From Marinifilum sp. N1E240 (GTDB taxonomy: Bacteria; Bacteroidota; Bacteroidia; Bacteroidales; Marinifilaceae), in assembly GCF_009295825.1 (NCBI RefSeq), contig NZ_WHKF01000001.1:585088-649087 (forward strand): 64,000 nucleotides of DNA, given 5' to 3'. Position 1 is the stretch's first letter. Each line of letters starts with the position of its first letter. The notes under the pieces were generated by a model, which was not told where the DNA came from, did no database searches, and saw nothing but the letters and a program-made list of their open reading frames with translations. Positions 9,567-15,974 of the stretch are shown here, in pieces. The translations under genes were made by a program, and so were the position numbers.

Positions 9567-9615
9567 GCTGATAAAAAACAGTAAAATTTAGTTTTAAAAA
9601 TTAATCGAACTAGAG

Positions 9616-10872
9616 ATGATATTATTAACAACACAGGGAACTGTTATTTCCATAAGTATAGCTGTATTCTTACTTGTGACCCTGATTCTAGTTTCTATAC
9701 TTTTGTTTGCAAAGAAGAAACTAACTCCATCAGGAGAAGTAACGATTGATATTAACGATGGTAATCAAAAATTAGTTGTAGAGCCAGGTAATACTCTATT
9801 GGGTACTTTAGGTGCTGCTAAAATCTTTCTTCCATCCGCTTGTGGTGGAGGTGGAACATGTGCAATGTGTAAGTGTCAGGTTCATGACGGTGCAGGTAGC
9901 ATTCTTCCAACAGAAGTTGATTACTTTACTCGTAAAGAAGCACAAACCAATTGGCGTTTGGCTTGTCAGGTAAAGGTGAAAGAAGACATGTCTATGTCGA
10001 TTCCTCAGGAAATTTTAGGAATAAAGAAATGGGAATGTGAAGTTGTTTCAAACGGAAACGTTGCTACTTTCATTAAAGAATTTGTTGTAAAATTGCCAGA
10101 AGGCGAAATTCTTGATTTTAAATCGGGTGGATACATTCAGATTGATGTACCAAAGATCGATGTTGATTTCAAGGATATGGACATAGAGGAACAGTATAGA
10201 TCTGATTGGGATCAGTTTAAGTTGTGGGATCTTAAGATGAAGAATCCAGAGCCAACTTATCGTGCTTACTCAATGGCTAACCACCCAGCAGAGGGAAATA
10301 TTGTAATGTTGAACATTCGTATTGCAACTCCACCTTGGGATAGAGTTAACAACACATGGCTGAATGTAAATCCAGGAATTTGTTCATCTTTCATCTTCTC
10401 GCGTAAGCCAGGGGATAAGGTAACAATATCGGGACCTTACGGTGAGTTCTTTATTAAAGAAACCAATAACGAAATGATGTTTATTGGTGGTGGTGCTGGT
10501 ATGGCTCCAATGCGTTCTCACATCTTCCACTTGTTCCACACTGTGAAAACGGGTCGTAAGGCGACTTTCTGGTATGGTGCTCGTTCATTGAAAGAGGTGT
10601 TCTATGCAGATCAGTTCGATGCTATCGCAGCTGATTTCCCTAACTTCGAATGGCATTTGGCACTTTCTGAGCCACTACCAGAGGATAATTGGGAAGGACC
10701 TACAGGGTTTATTCACCAGGTGATTTACGATAACTACTTATCTAAACATGATGAGCCGGAAGATATCGAATATTATTTGTGTGGACCTCCTATGATGAAT
10801 TCAGCTGTTGAAAACATGCTGTATGATATGGGAGTACCAGATGAAATGGTTGAGTTTGACGATTTCGGATGA
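9616..10872 (+). CDS. nqrF: Na+-NQR subunit F (NADH dehydrogenase, 2Fe-2S and FAD)
   Basis: NqrF takes electrons from NADH. It has an N-terminal membrane span (about 10-30) and a 2Fe-2S domain with Cys76, Cys82, Cys85 (CGGGGTCAMC) and Cys117 (RLACQV). A ferredoxin-reductase module follows, with FAD motif RAYSMANHP and NADH motifs FIGGGAGMAPMRSH and YLCGPPMM. The 418-residue length is slightly longer than the Vibrio protein. The operon ends 12 bases later in a strong terminator. Confidence 0.97.
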   Translation: MILLTTQGTVISISIAVFLLVTLILVSILLFAKKKLTPSGEVTIDINDGNQKLVVEPGNTLLGTLGAAKIFLPSACGGGGTCAMCKCQVHDGAGSILPTEVDYFTRKEAQTNWRLACQVKVKEDMSMSIPQEILGIKKWECEVVSNGNVATFIKEFVVKLPEGEILDFKSGGYIQIDVPKIDVDFKDMDIEEQYRSDWDQFKLWDLKMKNPEPTYRAYSMANHPAEGNIVMLNIRIATPPWDRVNNTWLNVNPGICSSFIFSRKPGDKVTISGPYGEFFIKETNNEMMFIGGGAGMAPMRSHIFHLFHTVKTGRKATFWYGARSLKEVFYADQFDAIAADFPNFEWHLALSEPLPEDNWEGPTGFIHQVIYDNYLSKHDEPEDIEYYLCGPPMMNSAVENMLYDMGVPDEMVEFDDFG

Positions 10873-10883
10873 TAAAAAATATA

Positions 10884-10917
10884 AAACAAGCCTCGAGAAA
10901 TCGAGGCTTGTTTGTTT
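10884..10917 (+). terminator. Strong terminator after nqrF
   Basis: A perfect 13-base-pair stem (aaacaagcctcga against tcgaggcttgttt) with a GAAA tetraloop and a following U-rich tract. It separates nqrF from apbE, so apbE is expressed from its own promoter or by read-through. Confidence 0.9.
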
Positions 10918-10959
10918 TACAGAGCTTGTGTATTTTCATAGCGAATTAAGAATTAAATC

Positions 10960-11967
10960 ATGAGAAAAACATTTCTTCTTACCCTTGTTGGTTTAAGTGT
11001 TCTTTTAGGAGCATGTCAGGATCAAAAGGAAAAATATCATTTTAATGAAGGTCAGATTTTTGGCACCTTCTATCATATCATTTATGAGTATCCACATCAG
11101 GAAGGATTACAAACTGAAATTTTAGAAAAACTAAATGAGTTTGATTATTCCTTATCAACTTATAAAGTAGAATCGGTAATTTCAAAAGTGAATAACAACG
11201 ATTCTACTGTTGTATTGGATCATTATTTTAAAACGGTTTTTGAAAAAAGTGAAGAGGTCGCTAAAATTACAGATGGCGCTTTTGATTGGACGGTTGCTCC
11301 TTTGGCTAATGCCTGGGGATTTGGATTTAAAAATAAGTTGGATCCAGACCAAATTCCGGTTGATAGTTTATTGGCTATAGTTGGATATCAAAAAGTGAAA
11401 TTAGAGGCTGGAAAAGTGATTAAAGAGGATCCTAGAATCATGTTTGATGCCAGTGCCATTGCCAAAGGTTATGGTGTTGATGTTGTAGCTGATTTTTTGG
11501 AAACAAAAGGGATTACCAATTACATGGTTGAAATTGGTGGTGAAATTCGAGCAAAAGGACTAAGTAATAAGGAAAGATTATGGAGGGTTGGAATTGATAA
11601 ACCAATCGATGATCCATCGAGCTTATCCCGACAAATTCAAGATGTAATAGAATTGGATAATGGCGCAATGGCTACTTCTGGTAATTACCGACAATTCTAC
11701 GTGAAGGATGGTAAAAAATATGCTCACACTATCGATCCAAGACTGGGATATCCTGTGCAGCACAGTTTGCTTTCTGCTTCGGTTATAGCACCTGAATGTA
11801 TGACGGCAGATGCTTATGCAACAGCATTTATGGTTCTGGGATTAGAGAAAAGTATTGAGATTGTAGAGAAAGATCCGCAAATGGAAGCTTATTTTATTTA
11901 TGCTGACGATAAAGGAAATCTTAAAGTTTACATTACCGAAAGTTTAAAGGGTAAAATTTTACAATAA
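10960..11967 (+). CDS. apbE: FAD:protein FMN transferase, lipoprotein (ApbE)
   Basis: ApbE moves FMN from FAD onto Thr of NqrB, NqrC and similar proteins on the periplasmic side. It has a lipoprotein signal (LLGAC, lipidated Cys near residue 19). Family motifs are GTFYHIIYEYP, the region around FDWTVAPLANAWGFG, DASAIAKGYGVDVVADFLE, NYMVEIGGEIRAKG and YAHTIDPRLGYPV. The later TADAYATAFMVLG segment contains metal-binding residues. The length of 335 is typical. Its location directly after nqrF points to NqrB and NqrC as substrates. Confidence 0.95.
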   Translation: MRKTFLLTLVGLSVLLGACQDQKEKYHFNEGQIFGTFYHIIYEYPHQEGLQTEILEKLNEFDYSLSTYKVESVISKVNNNDSTVVLDHYFKTVFEKSEEVAKITDGAFDWTVAPLANAWGFGFKNKLDPDQIPVDSLLAIVGYQKVKLEAGKVIKEDPRIMFDASAIAKGYGVDVVADFLETKGITNYMVEIGGEIRAKGLSNKERLWRVGIDKPIDDPSSLSRQIQDVIELDNGAMATSGNYRQFYVKDGKKYAHTIDPRLGYPVQHSLLSASVIAPECMTADAYATAFMVLGLEKSIEIVEKDPQMEAYFIYADDKGNLKVYITESLKGKILQ

Positions 11968-11976
11968 GATCTAGAA

Positions 11977-12061
11977 GTTATCGGTTTTCTGTCTGCCTAC
12001 GTCTGCAAAAATGTAGTTGTTATGAAATAATACAAACAGAGATCAACGGAAAACCGATAAC
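11977..12061. repeat. Long inverted repeat between apbE and small membrane gene
   Basis: Arms gttatcggttttc (11977-11989) and gaaaaccgataac (12049-12061) are perfect 13-mers, extendable to about 16 pairs with one G-U. They are separated by 59 bases containing no ORF. There is no U-tract after the distal arm, so this is not a standard terminator. It may be a palindromic dispersed element or a transcript-end stabiliser for the two convergent genes. Confidence 0.55.
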
Positions 12062-12074
12062 CATAATAGCATAA

Positions 12075-12242
12075 TTACTTTACTTCGCAATTTTCTGACT
12101 CTTCATCTTCACACCCACAAGAACTACATCCTCCACCTGTGAATTTTGCATTTTTGTCGAATAGTAGTTTAATTGCAAAACCAGCAAATGCAAGCAGCAA
12201 TAAGAAAAGCGAAAGCAATAATATTTTAAAAAATACAAGCAT
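12075..12242 (-). CDS. 55-residue cysteine-rich membrane protein, NqrM-like candidate
   Basis: The frame opens with ATG at 12240-12242 and stops at 12075. It encodes MLVFFKILLLSLFLLLLAFA, a single membrane span, then a short linker and a tail with TGGGCSSCGCEDEES plus one more Cys near the end. Four to five clustered cysteines behind one span recall NqrM (DUF539), the small protein that delivers iron to the NqrD/NqrE centre in Vibrio. The gene sits just after nqrA-F and apbE, convergent with them. NqrM identity is inference from layout and location; sequence similarity is not strong enough to assert it. It could instead be a metal-handling protein of another kind. Confidence 0.7.
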   Translation of the reverse strand: MLVFFKILLLSLFLLLLAFAGFAIKLLFDKNAKFTGGGCSSCGCEDEESENCEVK

Positions 12243-12346
12243 GGTTTTTAGTTTTGTACTACTAACTAATTACGAACTTAAATCGTGTAAGGTTGTATTT
12301 TGGAAAGAGATTTAGATCTTTTTAACTTTTAAGATTAGTTAAGTAC

Positions 12347-12592
12347 TTATAAAGATTGTAGTTCTTTATCAAGAAGACTCATTTTACTGCTCTGTTTAGC
12401 ATTTCTTCCTTTTGCTTGCTCCATTTTGTGCTGAGTAGTTGCACACGCAATTCCCCTCTTTTTCAGCTCTTCATTTTTTCCAATGTGTAGTTCAGGAAAT
12501 CTACCATTCTTTTTAATTAGTATAGATATTGCTAATCCTATAAAGGCAATTCCCAAAATAACTACAGTTATAAGTAAAACTTTTACAATCAT
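12347..12592 (-). CDS. Small single-span membrane protein, second candidate Nqr accessory
   Basis: This 81-residue protein has an N-terminal span (about 3-27) followed by KKNGRFPELHIGKNEELKKR and a single Cys in GIACATTQHKMEQ. I recognise this pattern (GRFP-x-H-x-G-x-N, then RGI-x-C) as a small Bacteroidota family that often sits near apbE. Its N-terminal span with following Lys-rich turn resembles the 55-residue protein encoded 104 bases downstream (AFAGFAIKLLFDKN against AFIGLAISILIKKN). The two may be distant paralogues. Function is unknown; assembly of Na+-NQR is the best guess from context. Confidence 0.75.
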   Translation of the reverse strand: MIVKVLLITVVILGIAFIGLAISILIKKNGRFPELHIGKNEELKKRGIACATTQHKMEQAKGRNAKQSSKMSLLDKELQSL

Positions 12593-12718
12593 TTGAATAA
12601 TTCTTAATAATTTAAAGGCAAAGATATCATTTCAGTCTTGTAAGACCAAATGAATGCAGATTTTAAGGTCTGAAATACTTGTTGAGAATTTTCTTATTTA
12701 GAATTATTCTTGCTAAAT

Positions 12719-12737
12719 TTGATTTTGATAAAATCAA
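12719..12737. promoter_or_regulatory. Palindrome upstream of E1 gene
   Basis: Perfect inverted repeat ttgatttt-gat-aaaatcaa, directly after a TAnnTTTG-like box (taaatttg, 12714-12721), about 85 bases before the E1 start. It fits an operator overlapping a promoter, but the -33 element is poor. Confidence 0.35.
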
Positions 12738-12822
12738 AATAATTCTGTTAAATAAACACACTAACATACTTAGGATATTGAAATAAGGGGGAAACTATTT
12801 CAAGTCCGACAAATACAAAAAT

Positions 12823-15267
12823 ATGTCTGAAACAATAAAGGAAAACAAAGAAGCGAATGATGAAAATTTATCCTTTGAAGATTTTACTTCCGAAGTTCTT
12901 AAGGATTATCGCATAGCAAATATTAGTCGTCAGTTAAGTATTTTGGGGCGGAAAGAAGTACTTACCGGAAAAGCTAAATTTGGAATTTTTGGTGACGGAA
13001 AGGAAATTGCTCAAATCGCAATGGCAAAATCGTTCAAGGAGGGTGATTGGAGATCTGGATATTATCGAGATCAAACATTTATGCTTGCATCAGGAATGCT
13101 AACTCCAGAGGAATTTTTCGCACAATTATTTGGAGAAACACAGCTAGACAAGAATCCTGCAAATGGAGGTCGCTTAATGAATAACCATTATGCTTCCCGA
13201 AGTTTAAATGAAGATGGGAGTTGGAAGAATTTAACCAAGCAGAAAAATTCATCTGCCGACATTTCTCCAACAGCGGGTCAAATGCCACGTTTATTGGGAT
13301 TGGCATATGCTTCTAAATTGTTCAGGGAAAATAAGGAATTACATCAATTTAACGAATTTTCTATAAAGGGAAATGAAGTTGCATTTGGAACCATTGGCGA
13401 TTCAAGTACATCTGAAGGACATTTTTGGGAGACCATTAATGCAGCTGGTGTTTTAAAAGTACCAATGGCAATGAGTGTTTGGGATGATGGTTGGGGGATT
13501 TCTGTCCCGAACAAATATCAAACAACCAAATCGAATATATCCGAAGTTTTAAAAGGCTTTGAGCAAGATGAAAAAGGAGATGGATATTTAATATACAAAG
13601 CTAAAGGATGGGATTATCCAGCTCTTTGTAAAATGTATGTAGAAGGAGTTGAACTTTGCCGTAGAGATCATACACCAACATTATTTCACGTGACTGAAAT
13701 GACTCAACCTTTAGGACATTCAACTTCAGGATCGCATGAAAGATACAAGACAAAGGAGCGATTGGAATGGGAGAAAGAATTTGATCCAATCAAAAAAATG
13801 AGAGAATGGATTCTTTCAATGGAGTTGGTTGAAGGTGCAAAATTGGATGAAATAGAAGCTGATGCCATCGAAGAAGTGAAACAAGCCCGTAAGGCGGCAT
13901 GGAAAACTTTTATCGATCCGATTAAAAAAGAACGTGATAATTTGATCAAGTTGGTTGAAAATGCCGGCTGTGATTGCAAAAAAACGGAAAGAATTGACGC
14001 TATCACCAATGGATTAAAGAAAATTATTAATCCGGTACGTAAAGATAATGTTAGTGCGGCAAAGAAAATTCTAAGACACATTTGTTCAACCTGTGAAAGT
14101 TTTAAACCATTAAAATCTCAGTTGCAAGAATGGTTAAAGAATACAATAGAAGAGAATCATGAAAGATACAGCAGTTACTTGTATTCTGAAACAGAATTAG
14201 GCATCCAGAATATAAAAGCTGTTGATCCAATATATAGTGATACCTCTAAAACTGTGAATGGTCGGGAAGTACTTCGTGATAATTTTGAGAAACTATTTAC
14301 TAAATATCCATTGCTTTTGACCTTTGGTGAAGATACTGGCTTTATTGGCGGTGTGAATCAAAGTTTAGAAGGAATGCAGGAAAAGTTTGGAGAGTTAAGA
14401 GTTACCGATACCGGAATTCGCGAAGCTACCATTCTAGGGCAAGGTATTGGCTTAGCTTTACGAGGAATGCGTCCAATTGCTGAAATTCAGTATTTTGATT
14501 ATCTATTGTATGCTTTGCAAACCATGAGTGATGATTTGGCAACCATGCAATATCGTACCAAAGGTGGTCAAAAAGCGCCGGTGATAATTCGTACGCGTGG
14601 TCATAGACTTGAGGGAATTTGGCATTCAGGTTCTCCGTTAAGTATGGTTATAAATTCTATCCGTGGGGTACATGTTTGTGTTCCAAGAAACATGACTATT
14701 GCCGCAGGATTATACAATACACTTTTAGAATCGGATGAACCAGCTTTGGTTATTGAACCATTGAATGGATATCGATTGAAGGAAAAGCTTCCTGACAATT
14801 TGGGAGAGTTTAAAACTTCGTTGGGAGTACCTGAGGTTTTAAATGAGGGTTCGGATATTACTTTGGTAACTTATGGATCATGTGTTCGAATTGCAGAAGA
14901 TGCAGTTAAGCAATTGAAAGATTTTGATATTTCAGTGGAACTAATTGATGTACAAACATTACTGCCATTTGATGTGAACAGTCGAATTCTTGAATCTGTT
15001 AAAAAGACAAATCGAATTGTATTTTTCGATGAGGATGTTCCAGGTGGAGCAACTGCATTTATGATGCAGAAGGTTTTGGAAGATCAGAAGGCATACTTTT
15101 ACCTAGATTCAGAGCCTAAAACAATTACAGCAAAAGATCATCGTCCGGCTTATGGAACAGATGGAGATTATTTTTCAAATCCTAACGCAGAGGATGTCTT
15201 TGAATTGATCTATGAGATAATGAGGGAATCAAATCCAGATAAATTTCCTTCGATATATATTAACTAG
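12823..15267 (+). CDS. 2-oxoacid dehydrogenase E1, fused alpha and beta subunits
   Basis: This is a thiamine-diphosphate-dependent decarboxylase of the pyruvate or branched-chain 2-oxoacid dehydrogenase type. Residues about 25-390 are the alpha part, with TPP/Mg motif GDSSTSEGHFWETIN beginning near 192. Residues about 470-810 are the beta part, with LTFGEDTGFIGGVNQ, ILGQGIGLALRGMRPIAEIQYFDY and the C-terminal transketolase fold. A Cys-containing linker (CDCKK, CSTCESF) joins them. Fused E1 of about 800 residues is common in Bacteroidota. The E2 at 30602-31906 is the likely partner. I cannot tell the preferred oxoacid from sequence alone. Confidence 0.9.
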   Translation: MSETIKENKEANDENLSFEDFTSEVLKDYRIANISRQLSILGRKEVLTGKAKFGIFGDGKEIAQIAMAKSFKEGDWRSGYYRDQTFMLASGMLTPEEFFAQLFGETQLDKNPANGGRLMNNHYASRSLNEDGSWKNLTKQKNSSADISPTAGQMPRLLGLAYASKLFRENKELHQFNEFSIKGNEVAFGTIGDSSTSEGHFWETINAAGVLKVPMAMSVWDDGWGISVPNKYQTTKSNISEVLKGFEQDEKGDGYLIYKAKGWDYPALCKMYVEGVELCRRDHTPTLFHVTEMTQPLGHSTSGSHERYKTKERLEWEKEFDPIKKMREWILSMELVEGAKLDEIEADAIEEVKQARKAAWKTFIDPIKKERDNLIKLVENAGCDCKKTERIDAITNGLKKIINPVRKDNVSAAKKILRHICSTCESFKPLKSQLQEWLKNTIEENHERYSSYLYSETELGIQNIKAVDPIYSDTSKTVNGREVLRDNFEKLFTKYPLLLTFGEDTGFIGGVNQSLEGMQEKFGELRVTDTGIREATILGQGIGLALRGMRPIAEIQYFDYLLYALQTMSDDLATMQYRTKGGQKAPVIIRTRGHRLEGIWHSGSPLSMVINSIRGVHVCVPRNMTIAAGLYNTLLESDEPALVIEPLNGYRLKEKLPDNLGEFKTSLGVPEVLNEGSDITLVTYGSCVRIAEDAVKQLKDFDISVELIDVQTLLPFDVNSRILESVKKTNRIVFFDEDVPGGATAFMMQKVLEDQKAYFYLDSEPKTITAKDHRPAYGTDGDYFSNPNAEDVFELIYEIMRESNPDKFPSIYIN

Positions 15268-15288
15268 GCTTATTTTTAAGTAAAGTTT

Positions 15289-15319
15289 TAATCCGTAAAA
15301 ATTTATTTACGGATTTTTT
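15289..15319 (+). terminator. Terminator of the E1 gene
   Basis: Hairpin aatccgtaaa / tttacggatt followed by T6, 22 bases after the E1 stop. It closes the E1 transcript before the small-RNA cluster. Confidence 0.85.
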
Positions 15320-15327
15320 GTGTTCCC

Positions 15328-15358
15328 TGTCACCCATTATTACTTGCAACTTGTTATA
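15328..15358 (+). promoter_or_regulatory. ECF-like promoter of tandem unit 1
   Basis: tgtcacc at 15328-15334, then gtt at 15353-15355 (offset 25). The same pair of boxes at nearly the same spacing precedes units 2 and 3. The form TGTCAC-N16/18-cGTy resembles extracytoplasmic-function sigma promoters. The assignment is inference. Confidence 0.5.
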
Positions 15359-15361
15359 TAA

Positions 15362-15508
15362 GTGTTCGAAAGATTTTAAGTAGTTTTTCGAAAAAACTTT
15401 TAGTTAGTAATAGTTGGATGTAATGTGGTAATTCTTACAACGATAATGACTAATCGAGCTCAAATATAAAGAGCAACAGCCGTTTCATTGAGACGGCTGT
15501 TTTTTGTT
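15362..15508 (+). ncRNA. Candidate small RNA, tandem unit 1
   Basis: No ORF is present. The unit starts after the promoter-like boxes. It contains a 5-prime hairpin with ttcgaaa (15365-15371) and tttcgaa (15386-15392) arms, then ttttagttagt at 15398-15408 and an atgtaatgtggtaatt core. It ends in a clear intrinsic terminator, aacagccgt / acggctgtt with T6 (15475-15506). Estimated length is about 145 nucleotides. The 5-prime end is estimated from the promoter position. Units 2 and 3 share its layout and core words, which supports a real RNA family. Confidence 0.6.
15475..15506 (+). terminator. Terminator of small-RNA unit 1
   Basis: Nine-base-pair GC-rich stem aacagccgt / acggctgtt with a 9-base loop and T6. 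No gene ends within 200 bases upstream on this strand after the E1 terminator, so it must serve an untranslated transcript. Confidence 0.9.
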
Positions 15509-15550
15509 TGTCAAGTTTTTTATTCTATGAATTGAAATTTTCCAATTCTT

Positions 15551-15580
15551 TGTCACCCATTTTTTAGATGAACCTGTTTT
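15551..15580 (+). promoter_or_regulatory. ECF-like promoter of tandem unit 2
   Basis: tgtcacc at 15551-15557 and gtt at 15576-15578 (offset 25, identical to unit 1). The word gttcga follows at offset 36 in both units. Confidence 0.5.
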
Positions 15581-15584
15581 AGTA

Positions 15585-15737
15585 TTGTTCGAGGCGAGAA
15601 TTAGGGGTCTTAAATCGAATGTTTTTAGTATGTAGTGCCTATGTAATTAGGTGATGTAAAAATATCAGGGCACAATTTTAAAGGCTATATTATATAGCAA
15701 TAAGCAGTCATTCTTAGGGGGAGTGACTGTTTTTTTA
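15585..15737 (+). ncRNA. Candidate small RNA, tandem unit 2
   Basis: Second copy of the gene-free unit. It has ttcga (15588-15592) and tcgaa (15615-15619) arms in the same place as the unit 1 hairpin, then ttttagta at 15623 and an atgtaattaggtgatg core that aligns with unit 1. It ends in cagtca / tgactg with T7. Estimated length is about 150 nucleotides. Sequence between core and terminator differs from the other units, so targets may differ. Confidence 0.58.
15705..15736 (+). terminator. Terminator of small-RNA unit 2
   Basis: Stem cagtca (15705-15710) with tgactg (15724-15729), followed by seven T. Weaker than the terminators of units 1 and 3 but well placed. Confidence 0.75.
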
Positions 15738-15809
15738 TGTGTAAATCTCAGTTATAAAATAGTTAGTACTAAGGCAAGCATGTTAAATTTTGTTAAAAAT
15801 GAATTTTCC

Positions 15810-15840
15810 TGTCACCTTTTTACAATTTTACACGTCTTTA
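15810..15840 (+). promoter_or_regulatory. ECF-like promoter of tandem unit 3
   Basis: tgtcacc at 15810-15816 with cgtc at 15833-15836 (gtc offset 24). This copy has the best match to a TGTCAC...CGTC extracytoplasmic-sigma promoter. Confidence 0.5.
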
Positions 15841-15842
15841 GG

Positions 15843-15973
15843 GTATAAGTTTTTAGTTAGTGTTGGTTTGATACATTGTGGTTAGTGGTAAAATTGTCGT
15901 AATAGATAATTACAAATCAACATAAAATATAAACCTGGCATTATTCTTTTCTGTAGAATGCCAGGTTTTTTGT
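15843..15973 (+). ncRNA. Candidate small RNA, tandem unit 3
   Basis: Third gene-free unit. ttttagttagt at 15851-15861 is identical to unit 1 and is followed by a related gtttgatacattgtggtta core. The distance from tgtcacc to ttttagt is 41 instead of 70-72 bases, which removes the 5-prime hairpin seen in units 1 and 2. It ends in a strong terminator 3 bases from the convergent antiporter stop. Estimated length is about 130 nucleotides. Confidence 0.58.
15932..15972. terminator. Terminator of unit 3, probably shared with the antiporter gene
   Basis: Stem aacctggcatt / aatgccaggtt with T6 on the + strand. On the minus strand the same hairpin follows the antiporter stop by 2 bases and is followed by a U-rich stretch. 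Confidence 0.88.
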
Positions 15974-15974
15974 T

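Noticed and set aside
15268-15974. Possible small ORFs inside the three tandem units
   Set aside because: ATG codons near the core are followed at once by stop codons (atgtaa, atgtag). No frame longer than a few codons has protein-like content.
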